Shown piece by piece: positions 29,376 to 38,934 of a DNA stretch of 52,500 nt. The stretch lies in NCBI GenBank assembly GCA_963575745.1, contig CAUYUJ010015849.1, forward strand, positions 341,328 to 393,827, given 5' to 3'. The notes beneath the pieces are model-generated. The model did no database searches, was not told where the DNA came from, and was given only the letters and a program-made list of their open reading frames with translations. How positions within the stretch are numbered: position 1 is the stretch's first letter; each line of letters begins with the position of its first letter. The translations under genes and the position numbers were made by a program. Source of the stretch: Prorocentrum cordatum. Taxonomy: Eukaryota > Sar > Dinophyceae > Prorocentrales > Prorocentraceae.

Positions 29376-31250
29376 AATGACAGAACCAGACGGGCGGGCC
29401 GGGCGGGCGGACCCTAAAAGGCAGGTCGGGCGGGCGGGCCCACACGGCCGGGTCGAGCGGGCGGGCCGCTGAAGCGTCAATCTAACATGAATCGCAAAGA
29501 GATTTCGAGCCACAGCGCCATTCACAAGTAAATTGAGAGGGAATCCAAAACGAGAGCGTGATTCCTGGGTCAAGGGTCTAGCGGGCAAGGCGCCGCAAAA
29601 ACATGTGAGGAAGTACGACGCAAGAGCGCATTTCCTGCACCAATTGTAAAAATGTCCTGCGCGGAAGCGCGAATGTGAAATAAACGGTGAACAAGTATCA
29701 TGCGAGAGCCGCTGTTGTTGTCAACGGGTGGCCGACACCACAGCTTGAGCACCAAGACTCCCCTTGTACAACCCAAGGAGAAACAATGTCATTGAAAAAT
29801 ACAGTGGGCACAGGAGGGGGGAATCAACAAAAATTATGGCTGACAGCGCGAAAACAAAAAAACAGCCACAACAGCAATCATTATAAGACTGATCGTTCTT
29901 ACCTGCCCACGAGCCTTCCAACACGTATATCCTAAACCCTCGATGCCCGCCGTCTTCGTCTTCGATCGTACCCCCCCTTGTGGGTACATGTTCCGTATCT
30001 GCCACATGTTAGTAATTGGTGCAGCTGGTGAAACAAGGGAAGAGAGGACGGATTGAAGGGGGACGGGTAAGGATGGAACACCAGAGAGATTAGCAGGAGG
30101 GGGGCTACGAGCAGAAAACACGTCAGAACCAGAGGGGCAGATCGGGCGGGTAGACCCTAACGGGCGGGGCAAGAAGGCGGACCCAGGCGGCCACGTCGAG
30201 CAGGTGGGTTGCTGAAGCGTGGGCCCTGCTTGAATCGCGAAGAGGTCTCGAGCGTTAGCGCGATTCTTGAGTAAACCGTGGGAAAAGCCAGAACGAGAGC
30301 ACGATTGCTGGGCGTCGAGGGCGCGGCCACCTCATACATTCGAGGAGGTACCACGTGAGAACACGATTGCTGCATACATTCTGACGAAGCCCCGCGCGCG
30401 CGCGCGACTTTGGAATACATTGTGAGGAAATCTAGGCGGAAGCCGTTGTCATTGTAGTTCGTGGAAGCATCCCCCTTAAAGAAGACTGTGCGCGAGCCCC
30501 GGTAGAAGCATGTTAAATGGTAAACGCAATGGCCCTGGGGGTATCATCATCAACAGTTCTTTAGACATCAGAATTGAGCATTCTAGAACTGCTCGCTCTT
30601 TTCCGCTTGCGTGCCATTCAACAAGCATATCCCAACTCTCCATACCCGCCCTCTTCGTCGTCGCTCGTACCCCCATGAAGGTATATCCTCCCTACCTGCC
30701 GCGTGCAGTTGGCGCAGCCGCTAAAACAGGGGAAGGAAGGGAGGAGGGAAGAGACAAGGGGGAGAGAAAAGGATGGAGCACGAGAGAGACTTGCAGGAGG
30801 AGGGTGAGGAACAATAATACAAGCGGCAGAACCAGACGGGCGGGCCAGGCGGGCGGACCCTAACGGGCAGGTCGGGCGGGCGGGCCCGGACGGCAAGGTC
30901 GAGCGTGGAGATCGTTGGAGCGTAAATGCAGCCTGAATCGCAAGGAAGTATCGAGCCATAGCGCGATTGCTAAGTAAATGGTGAAGGTGAGAAAGAGCAA
31001 AGCGAGAGCATGATTCCTGAGCGTCGAGGACGCGGCGCTCGAGTAAATTGCGTGGAAATACCACGAGAGAGCGCGACCCCCGCATTGAATATGAGCCAAT
31101 CCTACGCGAGAGCGCGAATTCGAAATTCATTGCGAGGAAGTATCCCGTGGGAGCCGTTGTTGTTGCAGACATGGCGCCAACAACACAGTTTTTGGAGCCT
31201 TCCCCTGATAGAAAACAAGGTGCGAGCCCCGGGATGAGCACCTTAATTGA
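29376..31250. repeat. Macrosatellite, three units of about 700-750 bp
   Basis: Three diverged direct copies start near 29380, 30126 and 30829 with CAGAACCAGACGGGCGGGCC or a variant. Each then has a GGCGGGCC-rich block and a part with internal sub-repeats of about 40-45 bp (GAGAGCGCGATT, then GTAAAT or TACATT, then GTGAGGAAGTA). The units continue to a GGAGCCGTTGTTGTTG box (29707, 30440, 31150), a CCTCTTCGTCGTCG or CGTCTTCGTCTTCG box followed by GTACCCCC (29950, 30655), a purine-rich GGGAAGAGA block, and the next start. The third unit is incomplete. Open frames of 100-200 codons on the minus strand are not conserved between units. Confidence 0.85.
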
Positions 31251-31375
31251 AAGACGGAAGGTGCTCCAGGCAGTGGGGATCTCAAATTATTTGTGTTTAG
31301 GAATGCAAGTTCAACAAGGCTCAGCGAGGCTCAAGGCCTCGCCCACGTCGGCGTCCGCGTCCTCGTCGGCCTCGC
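31251..31375. other. Unique DNA, no gene seen
   Basis: Short stretch between the macrosatellite and a purine-rich tract. Confidence 0.4.
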
Positions 31376-31515
31376 GTGCAGGGGGGAAGAGGAGGGGGAG
31401 GGAGAGGAGGGTAGAGCGGAGGAGGAGGAGGACGGCGACGACAAAAACTAGGACGAGTATGATGACGAGAAGGGGAAGGGGGCGGAGGGAAGATGAAAAG
31501 GAGGGGGAGGATTAA
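31376..31515. repeat. Polypurine tract, imperfect (GGA)n
   Basis: GGGGGGAAGAGGAGGGGGAG and similar to 31512. Confidence 0.85.
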
Positions 31516-32430
31516 TGCTCCGCGTTTTTGTAGCGTCTGTCGCCACCCGCGCTGGTTGTGGTTCGAGCCGCGCTGACGATGGCGTCGGCATTGCCCCAAG
31601 AACTACCCATCGCTGTCAACGACCCTCGGATCTCTACAATTGCCGATGTTCCCGAATACTTCGGGCATCAGCTCGTTCGAACATGTGCTGGAAGTGGGCG
31701 GGGTGGGGAAGCGCGGCCCTTAGCGCTGTGAGCTCGCCTGCGCTTCTGATTCGTTTGGGAACCAGCTGGAGGTGGACCATGGAGGAAAACCCTGTGGCAT
31801 AGGAGTGTAGAGAAGAGACGGAGGAGCGGGAATAAGGAACAGCAGCATGTGCAAGAGGCCCTGCAGAAGGTAACATGAATGGGGATATATTTCTTTCCCA
31901 TTGCTGCTCCATCCGACCCATAGCTCCTGACGGAGCATTGCGCGGGCTGCATGGTCAACAACAGAAGGGGAAACGAAGGCTTGATGACATAACGTCCACA
32001 TTCTCAGGCAGGGGTGGCCGCCAGCAACCAGCCGTCGGCGCGAAACCATTGCAGAGAGCTGGGAGGAGCGCCCGATGCGCTGCGAATCCCCCCTTCCAAT
32101 CCTGACCACACGGGAGACGACGACAAGGGGAATGCACAGCAGGGGGGAGAGGGACACAGAAAAGGACGTCGGCGCAGGTGGCGAGAAGGATGATAGAGGC
32201 AACAATGGGGCGGGGGCAGAGAAGGGCGAAAGAAATGTGGAGGAGGAGCAGGAGGACAAGGAAAAGGAAGTAAGACCATGCCGGAGATGCCCTCGCGGGG
32301 CCGCGGGGCGCACTGGCCCCCGCGATGAAAACAAACGAACATGGGGGAGCTGGGGGGGGGCGCTCAACCGTCCAGAAAGTTCCAGTCCAACTCCTGCGCA
32401 TTGTTTTTTGTCCAGCAAAATGGCTCGCGG
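31516..32430. other. Unique DNA, no gene assigned
   Basis: Mixed composition with a purine-rich stretch at 32110-32270. Frames of 75-300 codons occur on both strands without recognisable domains. Confidence 0.3.
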
Positions 32431-32469
32431 CCGCCCCAGAGGGGCTCCAAACTGGCAGATCCCTCTCTC

Positions 32470-32665
32470 CACTAGAGGAACACTACTAAGTAAGCTTGCT
32501 CCGCCCGCAAGAGGAACGCTACGAGGTGAGCTTTTTCGTCCCCAGGAGAGCGCTTCTGGGCATGTCAGAAGGCCAGGGATAGGGGATCGCCTCTGCGGCC
32601 CGGCCGCGAAGCCGGGGGGCAGCATCGCTCAAAGGGAACACTACCAGGCAAGGCTACAGCGGCGG
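32470..32665 (+). repeat. Three short direct repeats ending in donor-like motifs
   Basis: GAGGAACACTACTAAGTAAG at about 32477, GAGGAACGCTACGAGGTGAG at about 32512 and AGGGAACACTACCAGGCAAG at about 32634. The conserved part is GGAACRCTAC. Each is followed by AAG-TAAG, GAG-GTGAG or CAG-GCAAG, which look like GT and GC splice donors. See findings. Confidence 0.5.
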
Positions 32666-33309
32666 TGCCCGCAACAAGCCTGCACGGATGGTTTGCAATC
32701 CTCTGGAGCCCGTGCCAGCCCCGAATTACAGCCCCGTCCCTTGGCGGCGCCCAGTCCTGCACGGGCCCGAAAGCCCCGACGCCGCTGACCGGGCCGTGCT
32801 CCATGCCAATGCCGGCCGCCCGACGGCAGCAGACCAGGACGCCCACGCGCCCCGTGCCTTTTGACGGCTAGCTCGGCACCAACTTTTGGCCGTCATCCAC
32901 GGAAACCACTGGCCGACGGGAGACCCTGCCCGAAGGCGGGGAAACAGACGGGGGGATCGCCCCCCGCTTCGACACCAGCGACCGCGCCAAGTTCCTACGC
33001 GCACAGCGCGTTCAACGCTGTCCCTGAGCGCGCCCGCAACCCAGCGAGGACGCCGTCACGCAGCACAGAGGCACCGACTCATCAGGCATTGCCATGGCCA
33101 ATGTGCAAGTCACTGATCGGGAATGCGCGCGCGCGCGAACTTCGCGGGCATGGCATGCGCCGAAAACGATTCCCCGATGATTTGATTAACCTTTTGTAAC
33201 AACGTTCCCGCGAAACGCGGTTCTTACTTCGCGCTAAGGGTCCCCGGACGAAAAATACCCTGGCAGATCCCCAGCTGGTCGGCGGGCGGTGCGGATCAGA
33301 GGTGGTTTT
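32666..33309. other. Unique DNA, no gene assigned
   Basis: GC-rich; frames of 68-112 codons only. A GCGCGCGCGCGAAC run lies at 33125-33139. Confidence 0.3.
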
Positions 33310-34098
33310 CTTCTGGGCGCGGCTTTCGGGCGCCCCAGAACGCTCCAAGTGGACCCCTAGAGGCGCCCAAGACGGTCCAAGCGGGTTTCGAGTCGTCAAG
33401 CGATCCGTCCGAGACACTCAGGATGGCTTCCAGACGGCCAACGAGGCCTCCAAGCTGCCCCAAGGGGCCTCCAAAAGGCCTCCCAAAAGAGCCCCAAGAG
33501 GTAAGCATCATTGATGTTTCATTTGCTTTTGATGAATGGTGGCGTTCTCGCTTTATCCGCTTTCCGACGCTCCAAAAAGGCCAAAGAGGCCTTCAGGACC
33601 GCCCCGAGCCAGCCCAAGAGGTGTCCAAGAGAACCCCAGAACGGCCCACAAAGGACCCAAGATTGCCCAAAAGGCATCCAAGATGGCCCAGGAGGCCCCC
33701 AAGACGGTTCTCCAAGGAAGAGCCCAGACGGAGGACCCGACTGGCCATGTCGAGCTCTTTGCCCGAAGACGCCCTCAGTGGGCCCCAAGAGGCCCCCAAA
33801 AAGCTCCAGAGAGGCCTCCAAGATGCCTCCGTGAGGCCCCAGGAGGTCCCCCAAATACCACCAAGGGGCCCCCGAGATGCCTCCCAAGAGACCCCACGAA
33901 GCCTCCCAAAGACGCGTCTTGTCCACGACCAAGGTTCGCCCTAAAATACGCCAAGAAAAGCTCCGAGGAAACTCCGAAGAGCTTGCTCTGCACTGCCCCC
34001 CAGAAGCTCCCGACAGGGCTTCGAAAAGACCCCAAGAAGCACCCCTCCGGACTCTGACCCACAACCCACACACAATGGCGGGATGGGCGTAGATTCTC
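33310..34098 (+). repeat. GGCCC/AAGA dispersed element, copy B (complete layout)
   Basis: Left arm at 33330-33500 of GGCCTCCAAG/GGCCCC units. Core at 33503-33580: AAGCATCATTGATGTTTC, then TTTTGATGAATGG, then GCTTTATCCGCTTTCCGACG. Right arm at 33580-34050. Tail at 34053-34095: GACCCACAACCCACACACAA then TGGCGGGATGGGCG. The order arm-core-arm-tail matches copy C at 37.85-38.49 kb. Plus and minus frames up to 184 codons (Leu/Gly/Ala/Trp-rich on minus) are by-products of the arm units. Confidence 0.85.
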
Positions 34099-34330
34099 TA
34101 GATCTTAGCTCCAGTACGCAGGACCTCACCACTGGGAGCTCGGTTTGAACATACAGATGCACCAGAGAGGACGCGGAGGAGACCTGGAGCCGGGCAGATG
34201 TTATCCAGAATTCAAGAACAGAAACGACAAGCAAGAGGAAGGACCACCGCGAGCCTAATGCGCGCAAACACTCAGGAATACGCACCAGAAACTCCACAAA
34301 GCGGCAAACACAGCCCCGTGAAAGCCGAAC
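34099..34330. other. Unique DNA, no gene seen
   Basis: Spacer between element B and the broken gene. Nothing recognised. Confidence 0.4.
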
Positions 34331-35304
34331 GTTTCCCGTAGTCTGTCGGGTCGCGTAGCTCTACGTGCTCTGGTTGTTGTGAAGTGGCTGGTGGTGTGGT
34401 GTGTCTGATCTGATTCTCCAGTACGCATGTGCACCCCAATGTGGACGCAGTGATGATGCGCCTGGGGTGTGTAGGGCGTCTGCTAGGTAATTGGTGAGCG
34501 ACAGTAATTCTGAGCCTGCTTCAATGTTGTGTTGTGGGCCGCTCATTGAGCTGAGGAACGTGGTCTTGCCATCTCTGGTGAACTTGGTGCGTATGCCGTA
34601 GTCCTCGTCGATCTGGAACTCGCGTCTCTTGTCGTGCTGCTGGTGAAACATTGTACAAGGTATCCTTGAGGTCTCGTTCAGCACCGTCTAAGTTGAAGTG
34701 GGATTACTTTAGCCTTGACATGTTGTCTGGGATGTCGTGGTTGGGGTTAGACTCAGGCCATGTGAATGAGCGGGCGTCGTCGTAGTTCAATTGGTAGTGT
34801 CGTCTTCCTCGAATGGCTGCTGGTCTTTGCGGTAGTCGGCCGGTCCAGTATGAGATGTTGGCTGGTCTCTGTGACCAGTTTGCTGTGATGCTGGCGTGTG
34901 ATGAGTTTGTGTTCCGCGTCTGTTGAGCTTGTTGGAGCCTCTGCTATAGGAGCGTGAAGTACTGTAAATTGATGTCGGGCAGGTAGGCGATTGTGATGTG
35001 CGTCTTTCTCTTGGTGCCCGCCCAGCCTTCGGCCGTGGGTACTGGTACAACACACGTGTCCCAAGTGTAAAGGGATGTACACGTCGCATGTGTCGATCCT
35101 TGCGTCGGTCGCGTCGTCCCGCTTGTTTGGCTGCATTTGTGCGCGTAGTACCTGTGCAGGCGCTGGGTCGTATTGCGCGGGGGTGGCCGTGCGTAGCAGC
35201 TCACGTTGGTGCTCTTTGCATCGCATCTGGAGTAGCGGCGACGTCGCCATCGCACTTTTCTGTAGACGGTCGGCCCTGCGGTTCTCTGAGCAGCTTCCGC
35301 TCAC
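34330..35304 (-). pseudogene. Broken gene of lower GC, unknown product
   Basis: On the minus strand several blocks read like normal protein but in different frames. About 35304-35075 leads into a block with DTCDVYIPL. A one-base shift near 35072 gives WDTCVVPVPTAEGW and KTHITIAYLPD, ending at TAG near 34947. After about 34800 comes NYDDARSFTWPES, ending at TAA near 34712. Then 34684-34361 (107 codons) contains FQIDEDYGIRTKF and GSELLSLTNYLADALHTPG. The base composition is more balanced than in the neighbouring repeats. The THITIAYLP stretch recalls the H-x-T motif of 2H phosphoesterases, but one motif is not enough to name it. It could also be an exon-intron gene; the in-frame stops and one-base shift make decay more likely. 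Confidence 0.5.
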
Positions 35305-35632
35305 TGGTACGTTGGTCCTCGGACGTTTCTGAATAGGTCATGTGCGTGGAATGGGACGGTAGGAAAACAGATCGCGTAGCGTTTGCCCACTGCCATATCG
35401 CTCAGGACCCGAAGCCTCATCTTACCACGCGGTACATCCGCGCTGATCCAGCATGTGCCCAGCGCGCGATACCGTATTAAATACAGCAAAACTGGCGACA
35501 CACAAGGGCCCTCAAACGCACTCGGCACAAATCCGTCAAATACCATGGGCTCCGAAGCATTTCAAGATGAAGGTGTTCGAAACACACATTAAGACCATAT
35601 ACTTGTCAACCAAAAGCTTGCCACATTGATTG
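35305..35632. other. Unique DNA, no gene assigned
   Basis: Short frames only, on both strands. Composition is similar to the broken gene upstream, so it may include more of its remains. Confidence 0.3.
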
Positions 35633-36128
35633 AACTTCAACGCGCGCACTTCCTCACCGTCACCTTCGTCAGCGCCGCCACATAACGTCATCGTCATCGA
35701 CAGTCGCCGCTATTGCCACCATCATCACCCAAGCATCGTCATCACCGACGTATGGAAACCAACACCGTCATCGTTATCACCAGCATCGGCGCCGTCATGT
35801 GCCTCAGCCGCCGTCAACGTCATCATCGCCACCACATTCGCTACTATCATCACCGTTGCCTCCGTTGCCGGCGTCATCAGAATACCGCGCCCGCCCGAGT
35901 CAGCGACTTACAATCAACTGCCCGCGCGCCTGCTCGGCCTTTGAGACACGCTGGGTGGTTGCCACTGGCAAGCGCAATCGCAGAAACATCTGTTGTGCCA
36001 AACCAACTGGCCAATGCGCGCGCCAGCGCTGCCGCGGAGATGCGCCAGCCAGGGGCAAGCAGTCATCGCAACGGCGGCCGCATAGGCTTTACAAACAAAT
36101 TGCGGGTTAGAGGGCGGTTTGGTTGAGC
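35633..36128 (+). repeat. Dispersed repeat family R2, copy 1
   Basis: Starts near AACGCGCGCACTTCCTCACC, continues with GTCATCGTCATCG-type sequence, CAGCATCGGCGCCGTCAT, GCTACTATCATCACCGT, CGCCCGCCCGAGTCAGCG, then GCGCCAGCCAGGGGCAAGCA, GTCATCGCAACGGCGGCCGC and TTTACAAACAAATTGCGGGT. The same blocks occur in the same order at about 38935-39300. The shared length is roughly 400 bp. Confidence 0.75.
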
Positions 36129-36177
36129 GGGCAGTGGAGTTGACAACGCATGCGTTATATAAAAAATCAAAAAAATA

Positions 36178-36290
36178 GCCTGGCGAAGGACCAAACCATA
36201 TGCAGCTGCGAGTACCGCACGGATATGAGACGAAGGAGGGGGCACGCAAACTAGGCCCCTCTTCTCATAGGCACCGCGCCACTGGGGCCT
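36178..36290 (+). repeat. Leader of satellite array 3
   Basis: TAGCCTGGCGAAGGACCAAA, CCATATGCAGCTGCGAGTA, matching 17996-18035, then about 70 bp of unrelated sequence (AGACGAAGGAGGGGGCACGC) before the first monomer at about 36280. Confidence 0.8.
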
Positions 36291-37125
36291 TCGGTGGAGC
36301 TCCCTATGGGGCCACGAAACGTGTGGAGGGTGTGCCGAAATGGGTGGTGGGGAGGCATGCGGACCCTGCCACTGGGGCCTTCGGTGGAGCTCCCTATGGG
36401 GCCACGAAACGTGTGAGGGGTGTGCCGAAATGGGTGGTGGGGAGGCATGCGAACGCAGCCACTGGGGCCTTCGGTGGAGCTCCCTATGGGGCCACGAAAC
36501 GTGTGAGGGGTGTGCCGAAATGGGTGGTGCCACTGGGGCCTTCGGTGGAGCTCCCTATGGGGCCACGAAACCGGGTGGTGCATGCCACTGGGGCCTTCGG
36601 TGGAGCTCCCTATGGGGCCACGAAACGTGTGAGGGGTGTGCCGAAATGGGTGTGGGGAGGCATGCGAACGCAGCCACTGGGGCCTTCGGTGGAGCTCCCT
36701 ATGGGGCCACGAAACGTGTGAGGGGTGTGCCGAAATGGGTGTGGGGAGGCATGCGAACGCAGCCACTGGGGCCTTCGGTGGAGCTCCCTATGGGGCCACG
36801 AAACGTGTGAGGGGTGTGCCGAAATGGGTGGTGGGGAGGCATGCGAACGCAGCCACTGGGGCCTTCGGTGGAGCTCCCTATGGGGCCACGAAACGTGTGA
36901 GGGGTGTGCCGAAATGGGTGGTGGGGAGGCATGCGAACGCAGCCACTGGGGCCTTCGGTGGAGCTCCCTATGGGGCCACGAAACGTGTGAGGGGTGTGCC
37001 GAAATGGGTGGTGGGGAGGCATGCGAACGCAGCCACTGGGGCCTTCGGTGGAGCTCCCTATGGGGCCACGAAACGTGTGAGGGGTGTGCCGAAATGGGTG
37101 GTGGGGAGGCATGCGAACGCAGGAG
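36280..37125 (+). repeat. 90-bp satellite array 3, about ten copies
   Basis: Monomers almost identical to array 2 (GGCCTTCGGTGGAGCTCCCT, ATGGGGCCACGAAACGTGTG, AGGGGTGTGCCGAAATGGGT). Two units near 36520-36590 are shortened. The last four units are identical or nearly so at exactly 90 bp, a sign of recent homogenisation. Frames of up to 219 codons are by-products. Confidence 0.95.
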
Positions 37126-37232
37126 GGAGGAGGGCGAGGAGAAGGAGGAGGAGGAGGAGGAGGAGGAGAAGGAGGAACGCGGGGATCGTCTCTTCAAAAC
37201 GAGGACCCATCACCACAGGATGGTTGGGAAAA
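37110..37232 (+). repeat. Trailer of satellite array 3
   Basis: GAGGGAGGAGGGCGAGGAGA, a (GGA)n block, CGCGGGGATCGTCTCTTCAA, AACGAGGACCCATCACC and GGATGGTTGGGA, matching the trailer of array 2 at 19255-19362. The sequence beyond the last match differs between the two loci, so the match marks an end. Confidence 0.85.
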
Positions 37233-37452
37233 AGAATTCGGATCTACCCCCCCTGGGATTACCAGGACGGTTTTCGAGTGAAAGGTCATACATGATGCTG
37301 GCCCCTCGTCCAACCTAAATATGCATTCGTATCCTCCCAGCCGCATCGACTCCCGTCGCCATCCTGCCAAAACAAACATCATGCACGGGTGTTGTTTCAT
37401 CTTCAATGTTTCCAATACTCCCTTGCATCAAAGTTGGAGAAATACACAGACG
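37233..37452. other. Unique DNA, no gene seen
   Basis: No repeat or product recognised between the trailer of array 3 and the R1 copy. Confidence 0.4.
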
Positions 37453-37580
37453 CTCGCATGCTGAAATCTTCCAAACGCCTCAGGTGTCGAACATCGCGTC
37501 TCCTGACACAGATAAGAACACACTGGTCTCGCAATCGGTATGTTCAAAAAATCTGCGCACGCGTCCTTGCGAATTCGGAT
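37453..37580 (+). repeat. Dispersed repeat family R1, copy 2
   Basis: GCTCGCATGCTGAAATCTTC, CAAACGCCTCAGG at the start. TCTCGCAATCGGTATGTTCA, AAAAATCTGCGCACGCG and CTTGCGAATTCGGATGAC at the end. It aligns with copy 3 through GTCGCAAC, ATGTTCATAAAGTCTGCAC. Confidence 0.5.
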
Positions 37581-37849
37581 GACAACAATCCGCCACCGTG
37601 CCCGCAGCACGTAGTGGAGTGCCCCGAGGCCCATGCGGCCCTGAAAAATTCAAAGTTGTAGGGTTTAAAACATGGTTGAGGGCCCAAGCCGCAAATTTCA
37701 CAAATCTTTCTTGTGATTCCCGGGGTTTCCCCGAGATTTCTATGGATTCCCCACTTGTTCCAGATTCTCCCGGATGTCCGTGGACTCGCCTGGATTCCAC
37801 GGGCGTGTCGCGCGCGTCCTCTGCTAGCGCAGCCAGCCACACATGAGTC
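37581..37849. other. Unique DNA with GGATTCC-type short units
   Basis: The stretch at 37710-37805 (TTCCCCGAGATTTC, GGATTCCCC, CTGGATTCCACGG) resembles a degenerate 12-bp repeat like that at 8.14-8.27 kb in reverse. No gene seen. Confidence 0.4.
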
Positions 37850-38495
37850 CCAAAAGCGCCCACGAGGGCCGAAGATGCTTCCTAGCAGGCCCAAGAGTGC
37901 CCCCATGCGCTCAAGATGCTTTCAACTCGGCCCAAGAAGCTCCGAAGGCGTCCCAAGAGTGTTCCAAGAGGCGCCCCAATAGGGCCCAAAGAGGCAACAA
38001 TCATGGATTTCCAATTGATGTTTGAAGGCTTTGGCCTTCTCGCCTGTTCGGGTTTCCGACGCTTCAAGACAAGACGCACCAGGCCCCCAAGATCGCCCCA
38101 AGACGGCTCCAGAAGCGCCCAAGAGGCCCCAAAACGGCCCAGGAGGGCCCCTTGACGGCCCGAGAGGCGCCCAAGACGGCCCAAGAGGCCCCAAAGACGA
38201 CCCCAAGAGGGGGCCCAGATGGGGGACCCGAACGGACATTCCGAGCCCTCGGCCACGAGAGCCCCCCAGGAGGCCCCAAGAACCCCCCAAGAGGCCCCAA
38301 GAGGCCCCAAGAAGTTTTCAAGGGGCCCCAGGCTTCCAAGAGGCCCCCAGAGAGGCCCCCAAGAGGCCCCCAAGAGGCCCCAAAACGGTTCCCAAGAGGC
38401 CCCCGAGAGCGCCCCGGAGAGACACGAAGAAACATCTCTGAGAACTCCGACCCACAACCCAGGCGCGGTGGCGGGATGGGCCGAAGGCCACTAGG
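37850..38495 (+). repeat. GGCCC/AAGA dispersed element, copy C (complete layout)
   Basis: Left arm at 37850-37995. Core at 37996-38068 (CAATCATGGATTTCC, TTGATGTTTGAAGGCTTTGG, CCTTCTCGCCTG, GGGTTTCCGACGCTTCAAG). Right arm at 38070-38440 of GAGGCCCCAAGA units. Tail at 38444-38492: GACCCACAACCCAGGCGCGG, TGGCGGGATGGGCCGAAGGCC. This is the cleanest copy for defining the family. Confidence 0.85.
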
Positions 38496-38934
38496 ATTGG
38501 GTTTTCATTGTGTTTATCACATGAGACCCCAAATGCTTTTCGCGCGCGCATGTCGAAATCATTCGAAGGCCCCTGCGCGCGTGCTGTCACAAAAACCCAT
38601 TACAAAAGGCAAAACGAAGTGCACGCGCGCGCGTCGACGTGCGCGCAATCCAAAATCCTTGACGAACTGCATGTGTCGCAAGGGGTTAAAGTTAAACATC
38701 GAGTGCCCCGAACAAATTTCAAACATGAAACGATGGAGTCGCAACAACATGTTCATAAAGTCTGCACCCGTGCCTTTGCAAGCCCTTATGAAAAGAATTG
38801 CTGCTCGACCTGGAATTCACATATAACCAAACGTGCCTCTCGCGCGCGCGTCGAAATTATCCGAATGCCCTTGCGCGCGCGCTGGGGGGGCACGGCCGCT
38901 GTCAAATACAACCATGCTTGCCACGCGAGCGTCG
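38496..38934 (+). repeat. R1-related region with GCGCGCATGTCGAAATC boxes
   Basis: CGCGCGCATGTCGAAATCAT at about 38543, GCGCGCGTCGAAATTATCCG at about 38844, and the R1 copy 3 at about 38618-38790 (ACGCGCGCGCGTCGACGTGC to CCGTGCCTTTGCAAGCC). A 209-codon plus frame runs through this and the R2 copy; its C-terminus is Ile/Val/Ala-rich because of the ATC/GTC triplets. I do not regard it as a gene. Confidence 0.5.

Noticed and set aside
38444-38492. Alu-like or RNA polymerase III A-box in the tail (GGCGCGGTGGCGGG)
   Set aside because: Short GC-rich resemblance only. No B-box at the right distance and no tRNA- or 7SL-like body.
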